A DNA stretch of 64,000 bases. Source: Variibacter sp. GTDB lineage: Bacteria > Pseudomonadota > Alphaproteobacteria > Rhizobiales > Xanthobacteraceae. The number at the start of each line of letters is the position of its first letter. Position 1 is the first letter of the stretch. The notes under the pieces were generated by a model, which saw only the letters and a list, made by a program, of their open reading frames with translations, was not told the origin of the DNA and ran no database searches. Position numbers and translations under genes: made by a program. Location of the stretch: contig JADGHE010000003.1 of assembly GCA_019689555.1 (NCBI GenBank), forward strand, positions 26,014 to 90,013, written 5' to 3'. Below are positions 1 to 7,298 of the stretch, one piece after another.

Positions 1-675
1 GTGATGGTCCGGGACGTCGTCACCATCCGGCCCGATTCGGGCGTGCAGGACGCCGCGAGGCTGCTGCTGGAAAACCGCATCAGCGGCCTTCCCGTCGTCG
101 ACGACGAGGGCCGCCTCGTCGGCATCGTCTCGGAAGGGGATCTGATGCGCCGCCCCGAGGCCGGCACCGAGCCCCGCCATTCCTGGTGGCTCGAGCTGGT
201 CACGCCCAACGAGGCGCTGGCGCGCGAATTCACGAAGACGCATGCCCGCAAGGTGGCGGACGTCATGACGCGGGCCGTCATCACCGCCGCGCCGGAGACG
301 CCGCTCGGCGAGATCGCCCGCCTGCTCGAGAAGCATCGCATCAAGCGCGTGCCCGTCGTGCAGGACGGCCGGGTCGTCGGCATCGTCAGCCGCGCCAACC
401 TGCTCCAGGCGCTCGCCTCCTTCGCCGAGGCGCCGAGCGCGACGGCGGTGGAGGACAGCGCGCTGCGCGAGGCCGTGCTGTCCCGCCTCGAGGCGCAGCC
501 CTGGGCGCGGCTCGCGCTCGTCAATGTGATCGTTCGCGCCGGCACGGTCGATCTTTGGGGCATCGTCGGTTCTCAAGCGGAGCGCACGGCCCTGCGCGTC
601 GCCGCGGAGGGCACGCCGGGCGTGCGGGCCGTGAACGACAATCTGATCGTGCGGCCGCTGGCGGCGGGAACGTGA
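1..675 (+). CDS. CBS-pair and BON domain protein, 5' end cut by window
   Basis: Regulatory protein with two CBS repeats (about residues 1-60 and 85-140) and a C-terminal BON domain (about 155-220). CBS pairs typically bind adenine nucleotides; BON domains are linked to membranes or ligands. It aligns along its length with the protein at 1264-1986, whose N-terminus is several residues longer. The reading frame is open to base 1, so the true start probably lies upstream and the GTG at 1 is an internal valine. It heads a stress-type cluster with a host-attachment protein and Hsp20. The domain call is firm; the ligand and role are not known. Confidence 0.85.
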   Translation: MMVRDVVTIRPDSGVQDAARLLLENRISGLPVVDDEGRLVGIVSEGDLMRRPEAGTEPRHSWWLELVTPNEALAREFTKTHARKVADVMTRAVITAAPETPLGEIARLLEKHRIKRVPVVQDGRVVGIVSRANLLQALASFAEAPSATAVEDSALREAVLSRLEAQPWARLALVNVIVRAGTVDLWGIVGSQAERTALRVAAEGTPGVRAVNDNLIVRPLAAGT

Positions 676-779
676 GACGGGCCGCCTGAGTTGTCGAAAG
701 ACACGCCGCGCGGCGCCGTGCAACCGCTCCGCGTGTCGCACACGGATCGTGTCGCTCGAGGATTGGGAAGAGGCCCTGC

Positions 780-1241
780 ATGGTCACAGCCAAGCTTCGC
801 CACGGTGCCTGGGTCGTCGTTTGCAGCGGCGGCAAGGCGCTGTTTCTGGAGAACAAGGGGGACGAGAAGTTCCCCAATCTGCAGACCCGCAACGTCCATC
901 AGCACGCGAACGCGCTGACCCACGAGCAGGGCGCCGACGCGCCGGGCCGCGTCTTCGCGTCCGTCGGCACGAACCGCAGCGCGGTGGAACAGACGGACTG
1001 GCACGAGGAAAGCGAGCGCGCGTTTCTCCGCGGGATCGCCCGGCACATCAACGAGGCGGTCGCCGCCGGCCTCGCGAAGTCGATCTTTCTCGTCGCCCCG
1101 CCGCGCGCCCTGGGGATTTTGCGGGACGAGCTCTCGCGGCCGGCCCGCGAAGCCCTCGAGGCGGAGCTGGACCGCGACTTCACCAACCTCCCCAACTACG
1201 AGATCGAAAAGCGGCTCGTCGAGGCCATCACCAAGCCCTGA
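780..1241 (+). CDS. host attachment family protein
   Basis: A 153-residue protein of the 'required for attachment to host cells' family, related to the eRF1-like/baeRF fold. Typical features are the early hydrophobic strand with HGAWVVVCSGG, the central region rich in R/E around EESERAFLRGIARHINEA, and the strand IFLVAPPRALG near residue 110. The ATG at 780 has a purine-rich GAAGAGG 6 bases upstream. The family name comes from an Agrobacterium phenotype; its biochemistry is not settled. Its place between two CBS-BON genes and before hsp20 suggests a stress or low-oxygen role rather than host attachment, which is inference. Confidence 0.8.
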   Translation: MVTAKLRHGAWVVVCSGGKALFLENKGDEKFPNLQTRNVHQHANALTHEQGADAPGRVFASVGTNRSAVEQTDWHEESERAFLRGIARHINEAVAAGLAKSIFLVAPPRALGILRDELSRPAREALEAELDRDFTNLPNYEIEKRLVEAITKP

Positions 1242-1263
1242 CGCGCCGGGTGCGAGGACGCAA

Positions 1264-1986
1264 ATGCTGGCCAAGGACGTGATGACCCGCCACGTGATTT
1301 CCGTCGAGCCCGACGCCTCCGTCATGCAGGCCGTGCGGCTGATGCTGCAACACCGGATCAGCGGTCTGCCGGTCATGACGGCCGAGGGCGAGCTCGTCGG
1401 CATTGTGAGCGAGGGCGACCTCCTGCGGCGGGTCGAGCTCGGCACCCAGCGGCGGCGGCCGCGCTGGCTCGAATTCTTGATCGGGCCCGGCCGCATGGCG
1501 GCCGAGTACGTGCAGGCGCGGGGACGCAAAGTCCGCGACGTCATGACCACGACGGTCTACACCGCGGACGAGGACACCCCGCTCGACGCCGTGGTGCAGC
1601 TCATGGAAAAGCACCGCATCAAGCGGCTGCCGGTCATGCGCGGCAGCACGGTGGTGGGGTTGATCACGCGCGCGAACCTGCTGCACGCGCTCGCCAATCT
1701 CGCGCGGGAGGCGCGCCCCTCCGCGGCGAGCGACCAGGCCATTCGGGATCGCCTGCTGGCGGAGCTCGACAAGCAGCCTTGGGCGCCCGTCAACCTCATC
1801 GACATCGTGGTGCGCGACGGCGTCGTCGAGCTGTGGGGCGTCATCACCGACGAGCGCCAGCGCGAGGCGCTCATCGTCGCCGCCGAGAGCACCGACGGGG
1901 TTCAGGGCGTCGAGGACCACCTCGCCTGGGTCGAGCCGACCTCGGGGCTCGTGATCGAGCCGGAGGCGACCGGCGCAAAGGCCTGA
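1264..1986 (+). CDS. CBS-pair and BON domain protein
   Basis: A 240-residue paralogue of the protein at 1-675. CBS1 covers about residues 1-60 (motif HRISGLPVMTAEGELVGIVS), CBS2 about 90-145 (HRIKRLPVM), and BON about 160-230. The start follows GAGGACGCAA, a reasonable ribosome-binding site, only 22 bases after the host-attachment gene, so the two are probably co-transcribed. A soluble adenine-nucleotide sensor that docks through BON is the likeliest role, but no partner is visible. Two near-identical architectures so close together point to a local duplication. Confidence 0.87.
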   Translation: MLAKDVMTRHVISVEPDASVMQAVRLMLQHRISGLPVMTAEGELVGIVSEGDLLRRVELGTQRRRPRWLEFLIGPGRMAAEYVQARGRKVRDVMTTTVYTADEDTPLDAVVQLMEKHRIKRLPVMRGSTVVGLITRANLLHALANLAREARPSAASDQAIRDRLLAELDKQPWAPVNLIDIVVRDGVVELWGVITDERQREALIVAAESTDGVQGVEDHLAWVEPTSGLVIEPEATGAKA

Positions 1987-2037
1987 GACCCATCGCCGGC
2001 CGCTGAACGCGGAACGTGCCTGGCGCGAGCCCGCGAT

Positions 2038-2055
2038 CATTGACAGAGGTCAATG
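2038..2055. promoter_or_regulatory. FNR/FixK-type operator upstream of hsp20
   Basis: Perfect inverted repeat CATTGAC-AGAG-GTCAATG (7-4-7). The core TTGAC-N4-GTCAA matches the CRP/FNR superfamily box used by FNR, FixK and NnrR. Its centre (2046.5) is 41-42 bases before a plausible transcript start near 2088, with CATAGG at 2076-2081 as a weak -10. This is the classic class II activator position. Regulation of hsp20 by a FixK/FNR protein is inferred. Confidence 0.6.
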
Positions 2056-2132
2056 AGCCTCCGCCATCCATGCTCCATAGGAAGTGGGCGCAAGCCGGAG
2101 GGGGCAGATTGCAGTCGACGGAGGAGGTGTCC

Positions 2133-2606
2133 ATGAATTTGAAATCGCTGATCCCCATCGGACGCGAGCGCGGCATGGCTCGGCCCGAATGGAGCCCCTT
2201 TGTCAATCTTCAGCGCGAGATTGACCGCATCTTCGAGGAGTTCGCCCGCGGCCTCCCCAGCCTCGGCTCGTCCGATCTCATGCCCCGCATGGACGTCACC
2301 GAGTCTGACGGTGAAATCGAGATCACGGCCGAGCTGCCGGGACTCGAGGAGAAGGACGTCGAGATCACCGTCTCCGACAACGTCCTGACGGTGCGCGGCG
2401 AGAAGAAGGCCGAGGCGGAAGAGAAGAAAAAGGACTACCGGCTGGTCGAACGCAGCTACGGTTCGTTCTCCCGCTCGGTGGAACTGCCGTCCGGCGTCGA
2501 TCCGGACCGCATCAAGGCGACGATGACGAAGGGCGTGCTCAAGATCACGGTGCCGAAGCCTGCGCCGTCGCACCAGAAGAAGATCGAGGTCAAGGCCGCG
2601 GCCTGA
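2133..2606 (+). CDS. small heat-shock protein, Hsp20/alpha-crystallin family
   Basis: A 157-residue ATP-independent chaperone that holds unfolding proteins. The N-terminal arm holds a W-S-P-F segment, followed by the alpha-crystallin domain (about residues 50-145) with ITAELPGLEEKDVEI and the closing GVLKITVPKP. The start at 2133 is chosen because GGAGG at 2123-2127 sits just upstream; the frame is open further up but has no better site. The protein resembles the acidic Hsp20 class common in rhizobia. An FNR-type box lies about 87 bases upstream and a strong terminator follows, so it probably forms its own unit. Confidence 0.92.
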   Translation: MNLKSLIPIGRERGMARPEWSPFVNLQREIDRIFEEFARGLPSLGSSDLMPRMDVTESDGEIEITAELPGLEEKDVEITVSDNVLTVRGEKKAEAEEKKKDYRLVERSYGSFSRSVELPSGVDPDRIKATMTKGVLKITVPKPAPSHQKKIEVKAAA

Positions 2607-2624
2607 TCGGGCGTGGGCCGAGGA

Positions 2625-2670
2625 GCGCGCCCCGCGGCCCTCGGCGCGGGACGCGCTTCTTGTTTCTTTC
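2625..2670 (+). terminator. intrinsic terminator after hsp20
   Basis: A 12-bp stem with one mismatch (2625-2636 pairing with 2645-2656, loop of 8) followed by the T-rich tract TTCTTGTTTCTTTC. It begins 19 bases after the hsp20 stop. The remaining bases up to the next gene at 2849 show no gene. Confidence 0.7.
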
Positions 2671-2848
2671 CGGGTTTTCTGCGCCTCTTGGTTCTTCCGG
2701 GCCCGAACCGGCCGCGGGGGGTGCCCGCCCCGCGCGCGGAGAAGGCGAGGCGCACCGCGCAAGCAGCTTGAGCGATCCGAGAGCGGCGGCTAAAGCCGAG
2801 CCCGCATTTCAAGAAGGCCGCTCTGGCGCGGCGTCGATCCGGATCCTC

Positions 2849-3652
2849 ATGCCCGACAATCGGCTCCAAATGCAGTCTCCCGCCTACCGTCTGGCGGTCC
2901 TCGACACGGACTTCCTGCTCGGCGATTCGATGCGGGGGGTCCGCTTCCTCCTGGAATACGCCAAGGCCGAGGAGGCCCTGCGCGCCTGGGGAATTGTCTC
3001 GACCGTCGTGGTGTTTGGCAGTGCCCGGGCGGTGCCGGGCGGCGAGGATTCGCCGCCGGTGCCGCCGGAAGCGGCGTCGCGCCCGGCCGGGCGGGCCGGC
3101 CGTTGGTACGACGAGGCGCGCCGCTTCGCCCGCATCGTCTCCGAGCGCGGCGGCGCGCTCACGGCGCAGAACGGGCTGCGCCACAACGTCATCGCCACCG
3201 GCGGCGGCCCCGGCATCATGGAGGCCGCCAATCGCGGCGCCTACGAGGTCGGCGCCCCCTCGATCGGCTTCAACATCTCGCTCCCCCGCGAGCAGGAGCC
3301 GAATCCCTATTCCACGCCGGAGCTGACGTTCCAGTTTCACTACTTCGCCATGCGCAAGATGCACCTGGCGATGCGCGCCCGCGCCCTGGTGGTCTTTCCG
3401 GGCGGATTCGGCACGCTCGACGAATTGTTCGAGGTGCTGACCCTCGTGCAGACCCGCAAGGCGCCGGCGATTCCGATCCTGTGCTTCGACCGCGACTACT
3501 GGACCCGCATCATCGATTTCGAGGCGCTGGTGGCGGAGGGAATGGTCGCGCGCGAGGACCTCGGTCTTTTCACTTACGTCGAAGACGCGGAAGAAGCCTG
3601 GGAGTACCTCGTTGCCCACGGGCTCTACGTCCCGCCGCAGGCGGCAGGGTAG
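2849..3652 (+). CDS. LOG family (lysine-decarboxylase-like fold) protein
   Basis: A 267-residue Rossmann-like protein of the LOG family. It shows the GGGPGIMEAANRGA phosphate-binding stretch at 118-131 and the hallmark PGGFGTLDE at 184-192, whose final Glu is catalytic in LOG enzymes. Members cleave the N-glycosidic bond of nucleoside monophosphates; plant-type members release cytokinins from their riboside phosphates. This one is longer than classical LOGs and carries a proline-rich insert near residues 64-84. The substrate is unknown. The start at the ATG of MPDNRLQ is a choice; the frame stays open upstream. Confidence 0.8.
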   Translation: MPDNRLQMQSPAYRLAVLDTDFLLGDSMRGVRFLLEYAKAEEALRAWGIVSTVVVFGSARAVPGGEDSPPVPPEAASRPAGRAGRWYDEARRFARIVSERGGALTAQNGLRHNVIATGGGPGIMEAANRGAYEVGAPSIGFNISLPREQEPNPYSTPELTFQFHYFAMRKMHLAMRARALVVFPGGFGTLDELFEVLTLVQTRKAPAIPILCFDRDYWTRIIDFEALVAEGMVAREDLGLFTYVEDAEEAWEYLVAHGLYVPPQAAG

Positions 3653-3722
3653 ACGGGGGAGAGATCAAGTCAGATTGAAAGATGTCCCGCGCGCGGCGCA
3701 CCGCGTGGGCGCCCCCCGGCGC

Positions 3723-4220
3723 TCAGACGGCGAGCCGGCACGCGCGCGGCAGCTCGGCGACCTCGAAATCCCGCGTGTTCGTGTCGCGGTTTTCGAGATT
3801 GATGAACAGGCAGTCCTCGTGGACGAAGTGCGGGCCGGCGTGCCAGGTCGCAAGGTGCAGCTTCACGATGCGGTCGCCGGGGATGTGAAAGCCCACGATC
3901 TCCTCGAGGCGCGGCGCGCTCGCGTTCACGTCGGGCGGGGCCACGGCGAGGAACCAGTCCTTGCCCTGCAGCGCGCCGAGGCACTGGGTGACGCGCCGGT
4001 GCCGGCCCATCTGGGAGAATGCGAGCCCCCTGAGCCGCAGATGCATGATGCGCAGCAGCGGCTCCCCGTTGGTGAGCACGAGATGCGGGTCGTCCGCCTC
4101 GTATCGGTCGGGGTGGAACTGGCCGGGCCGCAGACGCGGCGCGATCACCTCGCCATAGGGTGCGAAGGCCTCGGGGCTCAGCGCCTCGACCCGGACCGCG
4201 TGCAGTGTCGTCGCGTCCAT
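3723..4220 (-). CDS. allA: ureidoglycolate lyase family protein
   Basis: A 165-residue cupin-type protein of the ureidoglycolate lyase family, which splits ureidoglycolate to glyoxylate and urea at the end of purine/allantoin breakdown. Family features seen are PYGEVIAP near residue 20, QCLGALQGKDWFLAVAPP mid-protein and the closing TWHAGPHFVHEDCLFINLE. A GAGGGGGG site 6 bases upstream supports the ATG at 4220. The gene starts 28 bases after tRNA-His on the same strand with no terminator between, so it may ride on the tRNA promoter. No other allantoin genes are in the window, but the urea product would feed the urease at 27901-34107. Confidence 0.8.
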   Translation of the reverse strand: MDATTLHAVRVEALSPEAFAPYGEVIAPRLRPGQFHPDRYEADDPHLVLTNGEPLLRIMHLRLRGLAFSQMGRHRRVTQCLGALQGKDWFLAVAPPDVNASAPRLEEIVGFHIPGDRIVKLHLATWHAGPHFVHEDCLFINLENRDTNTRDFEVAELPRACRLAV

Positions 4221-4248
4221 GCCGGTCCCCCCTCGGGCCACGCCTCGC

Positions 4249-4325
4249 TGGTACAGCTGGGTGGACTCGAACCACCGACCTCCTGATCCACAGTCAGGCG
4301 CTCTAACCAACTGAGCTACAGCTGC
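4249..4325 (-). tRNA. tRNA-His (GTG anticodon), CCA encoded
   Basis: A 77-base cloverleaf: acceptor GCAGCTG/CAGCTGT, D-stem GCTC/GAGC, anticodon stem CCTGA/TCAGG with loop CTGTGGA (anticodon GTG at 34-36), T-stem GGTGG/CCACC with TTCGAGT, and encoded CCA at 4251-4249. The pair at 1:72 is G-U and the discriminator is A73, unlike the usual G-1:C73 of bacterial tRNA-His. This matches the divergent identity set described for alphaproteobacteria. Confidence 0.95.
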
Positions 4326-4358
4326 CCGGTCGCAACAGGGCTTTGGGAAGCCGCCCGG

Positions 4359-4387
4359 AACCTAGGTGGAAAGCCCGTTTTTGGCAA
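4359..4387 (-). promoter_or_regulatory. predicted sigma-70 promoter of tRNA-His
   Basis: On the minus strand TTGCCA (4387-4382), a 17-base spacer, then TAGGTT (4364-4359), followed by a GC-rich stretch CCGGGCGG typical of stable-RNA discriminators. The tRNA begins about 34 bases after the -10. This is by motif reading only. Confidence 0.45.
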
Positions 4388-4465
4388 GCTTTGTGCGGGC
4401 GCCCGCTCCCCTCGCTCCCCTCTTGTGCGCCCAAGCACACCTCGCAAGAGAGCCGCCGTTGACGT

Positions 4466-4987
4466 ATGGTGAGCAGTCCTTCGCGTGACACCGTCCTGAC
4501 GCCCGTGAGCACCGCCGCCGATCCGCGCGCCTATCCCGACCGGCCGTACGTCGCCGTGAGCGCGGCGATCGTGCGCGAGAACCGTTTTCTGCTAGTCCGC
4601 CGCGCCCGCCCCCCGCAGCTCTACACGCTGCCCGGCGGCGTCGTCGAAGCCGGCGAAACGCTCACCGAGGCGGTGCGGCGCGAGGTCGCGGAGGAGACCG
4701 GGCTCGCGATCGAGCCCCTGGGGCTTGCCGGCTATCGCGAGGTCATCAGCCGCGGTGAGAATCAGCGCGTGTTTCGCCACTTCATCGTTCTGGCCTTCGC
4801 GGCCCGCTGGCAGGGCGGCGAGCCCGTCCTCAGCGAGGAGCTGAGCGAGGCGCACTGGATCACGCCCGCGGAGCTGGCGGCGTTCGCCACGACCGAAGGG
4901 CTGGCCGAGATCGTCAACGCCGCGATCGGCTGCGTGGGCCGCGCCGGCGAAGGGCCGGCGCGGGCCACCATTCCGCCACGGCCCTGA
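4466..4987 (+). CDS. Nudix hydrolase
   Basis: A 173-residue hydrolase of nucleoside-diphosphate-linked compounds. A complete Nudix box runs from residue 57 to 80 (GGVVEAGETLTEAV then RREVAEETGL), with the metal-binding REVAEE core intact. The preceding VAVSAAIVRENRFLLVRR is the usual first strand pair. It resembles ADP-ribose pyrophosphatase-like members, but substrate cannot be read from sequence. The ATG at 4466 lacks a clear ribosome-binding site, and the GTG at 4508 would give a length closer to the core family. Confidence 0.85.
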   Translation: MVSSPSRDTVLTPVSTAADPRAYPDRPYVAVSAAIVRENRFLLVRRARPPQLYTLPGGVVEAGETLTEAVRREVAEETGLAIEPLGLAGYREVISRGENQRVFRHFIVLAFAARWQGGEPVLSEELSEAHWITPAELAAFATTEGLAEIVNAAIGCVGRAGEGPARATIPPRP

Positions 4988-5031
4988 CCTAGGCAAAACT
5001 CACACGCGATCGGCATCGCCCACGGGGGTCC

Positions 5032-5409
5032 ATGGTCAAGCGCATCGTCGCCGGATTTTGCCTTCTTCTCGCGCTCGCGGGCGCGGTCGCGGCCGCCGAG
5101 AGCGGCGCCGCCCCCTATGACCGCGACCTGCAGCGGCTCGCCGAGATTCTCGGGGCTCTGCACTATCTGCGCGCCATCTGCGGTGGCAACGAGGGCCAGC
5201 AGTGGCGCAACGAGATGCAGGCGCTGATCGATGCGGAGGCTCCCTCCGGCGAGCGGCGCGACCGCATGGTGGCGAGCTTCAACCGCGGCTATCGCGGGTT
5301 CCAGCAGACCTACCGCACCTGCACGCCGGCGGCCGGCGTCGCCATCCGGCGCTATCTCGAAGAGGGCGCCCGCATCGTGCGCGACGTCACCGCCCGCTAT
5401 GCGAACTAG
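5032..5409 (+). CDS. TIGR02301 family secreted protein
   Basis: A 125-residue protein with an N-terminal signal peptide (KR followed by a hydrophobic run to about residue 21, Ala-rich end). The mature part has the family pattern LAEILGALHYLRAICG and two conserved cysteines (CG near 51 and TCTPA near 98) likely joined in the periplasm. The family is confined mainly to alphaproteobacteria and its function is not known. It stands between a Nudix gene and a short hypothetical gene, all on the plus strand. Confidence 0.8.
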   Translation: MVKRIVAGFCLLLALAGAVAAAESGAAPYDRDLQRLAEILGALHYLRAICGGNEGQQWRNEMQALIDAEAPSGERRDRMVASFNRGYRGFQQTYRTCTPAAGVAIRRYLEEGARIVRDVTARYAN

Positions 5410-5511
5410 CGCGCGGGCCCGCCCGTTAACCCTTTCGCGGATGCGCGCTCGCGCCCTCCGGCGGGCGTGCTAACGTGCGCGCGCTGAGCGCTTGCGGGAG
5501 GTTCGGACGGA

Positions 5512-5766
5512 ATGAGGCGAGGGCTAGACCCCACCAGGACCGTGCCGGACCACGAACAGAAGCGCCTGGCTGTCGGCTATGTGAAGGAGGCCTGGACCGA
5601 GGGCCTTTTGGAGGGAATCGATCCCGATTGCCTGGCGCAGGCCTGTCTCTTCACCGCCCTTGCGGAGCTGGTCGCGACCTATGGCGAGGAGGCGACGGCG
5701 CGCTACGCCGCCGGGCTCAGCGCCCGCATCCTGAGCGGCGAATTTTCCGTGCGCCCCCGCCAGTAG
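5512..5766 (+). CDS. conserved small hypothetical protein
   Basis: An 84-residue soluble protein with no signal peptide or membrane span. The middle (KRLAVGYVKEAWTEGLLEGI and LAQACLFTALAELVATYGEE) reads as two amphipathic helices. GGGAGG about 10 bases before the ATG supports translation. It looks like a short protein conserved in rhizobial genomes, but I cannot assign a function. Confidence 0.6.
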   Translation: MRRGLDPTRTVPDHEQKRLAVGYVKEAWTEGLLEGIDPDCLAQACLFTALAELVATYGEEATARYAAGLSARILSGEFSVRPRQ

Positions 5767-5853
5767 GGCGGCGTTGCCGCTGCCCGCCAGCGCTCCGCGG
5801 CAGGGCGGCGTTCGGCGTGACGCGGCGGGTGGCCGGTCGCGCGCCTTCCCCTT

Positions 5854-7206
5854 TCAGCATCCCGCCGGCGCGGCGCAGGGCAGCGCCTCGCCGAAGCGCA
5901 CGGGTTCCCCTTGCGCGGGGGTGACAAGCTCGCCCTCCCACATCACGCGGTGGCCGCGCACGAAGGTGCCGATCACCCAGCCGGTGACCTCGGTTCCGTG
6001 ATAGGGGGTCCAGCCGGGGCGGGCCGCGATCCACGCATCCGTGATCATCTCCCGCCGGCGCAGGTCCACGACCGTGAGATCGGCGTCGTAGCCGACCGCG
6101 ATGCGGCCCTTGCGGGCGATGCCGAACAGCCGGGCCGGCCCGGCGCTCGTCAGATCGACGAACCGCTGGAGCGAAAGGCGGCCGGCGTTCACGTGATCGA
6201 GCATCAGGGGAACCAGCGTCTGCACGCCCGTCATGCCGGAGGGGCTCGCCGGATAGGGCCGGGCCTTCTCCTCGCGGGTGTGCGGCGCGTGGTCCGAGCC
6301 GAGCACGTCCACGATGCCCGCGGCGAGCGCCCGCCAGAGGGCGGCCCGGTGGCGCGCCTCGCGCACGGGCGGATTCATCTGCGCGAACGTGCCGAGGCGT
6401 TCGTAGCAGTCGGGCGCCGCCAGCGTGAGATGGTGGGGCGTCACCTCCACGGACGCCACGTCCTTGTGGTGCTTGAGAAAGTCCATCTCCTCGGCGGTCG
6501 TCACGTGGAGCACGTGGACGCGCCGGCCGGTCTCGCGGGCGAGCCGCACGAGCCGCTCGGTGCAGGCGAGCGCCGCCTGCTCGTCGCGCCACACCGGATG
6601 CGAGCGCGGATCGCCTTCCACCCGCAGCTCCTTGCGCGCGCGCAGCCGGCGCTCGTCCTCGCAGTGAAACGCGGCGCGGCGGCGGATCGCCCGCAGCACC
6701 TCGCGCACCCCGTCGTCGTCCTCGATGAGCAGCGAGCCGGTCGAGGAGCCCATGAACACCTTGACGCCGGCCGCCCCCGGCAGCCGCTCGAGTTCCGGCA
6801 GCTCCTTGACGTTCTCCCGGGTGCCGCCGACGAAGAAGGCGAAATCGCAGTGCATGCGGTGCCGGGCGCGGCGCACCTTGTCGGTGAGCGCCTCCGCCGT
6901 CACGGTGGGCGGATCGGTGTTGGGCATCTCGAACACCGCCGTCACGCCGCCCATCACGGCCGAGCGCGACCCGCTCTCGAGGTCCTCCTTGTGCGTCAGG
7001 CCCGGCTCGCGGAAGTGGACTTGGGTGTCGATGACTCCGGGGAGGACGTGAAGCCCGCGGCAATCCACGACCGTGCCGGCCGCGGCCGGCGCAAGCTCGC
7101 CGATCGCCGCGATGGCGCCGTCGCGGATGCCGAGGTCGCGCACCCCCTCGCCGTCGTGGTTGACCACGGTTCCGCCCTTGAGAATGAGATCGAACGTCTC
7201 GCTCAT
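5854..7206 (-). CDS. dihydroorotase-like amidohydrolase
   Basis: A 450-residue cyclic amidohydrolase of the class I dihydroorotase/allantoinase group. Metal-site features visible are VHFREPGLTHKEDLESGS at about 61-78, the lysine in GVKVFMGSSTGS, His in AAFHCEDE and HVLHVTTAEE, and Asp in GSDHAPHTREEK. The first His of the usual HxH is Gln here (DTQVH), a substitution I recall in related rhizobial proteins. It may therefore be a true PyrC with a modified site or a non-catalytic or altered-substrate relative. ATG at 7206 is preferred because family proteins start with the 'FDLILKGGTVVN' strand. The gene is divergent from ygfZ across 92 bases. Confidence 0.8.
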   Translation of the reverse strand: MSETFDLILKGGTVVNHDGEGVRDLGIRDGAIAAIGELAPAAAGTVVDCRGLHVLPGVIDTQVHFREPGLTHKEDLESGSRSAVMGGVTAVFEMPNTDPPTVTAEALTDKVRRARHRMHCDFAFFVGGTRENVKELPELERLPGAAGVKVFMGSSTGSLLIEDDDGVREVLRAIRRRAAFHCEDERRLRARKELRVEGDPRSHPVWRDEQAALACTERLVRLARETGRRVHVLHVTTAEEMDFLKHHKDVASVEVTPHHLTLAAPDCYERLGTFAQMNPPVREARHRAALWRALAAGIVDVLGSDHAPHTREEKARPYPASPSGMTGVQTLVPLMLDHVNAGRLSLQRFVDLTSAGPARLFGIARKGRIAVGYDADLTVVDLRRREMITDAWIAARPGWTPYHGTEVTGWVIGTFVRGHRVMWEGELVTPAQGEPVRFGEALPCAAPAGC

Positions 7207-7298
7207 CGAATCACCCGGCCCGCTGCCTCGCGCCCGCGCCTTGAGGCGCACGCGGCTCGGGCTTACGTTGCGCATGGTGGACTGACAAGGGACACGGA

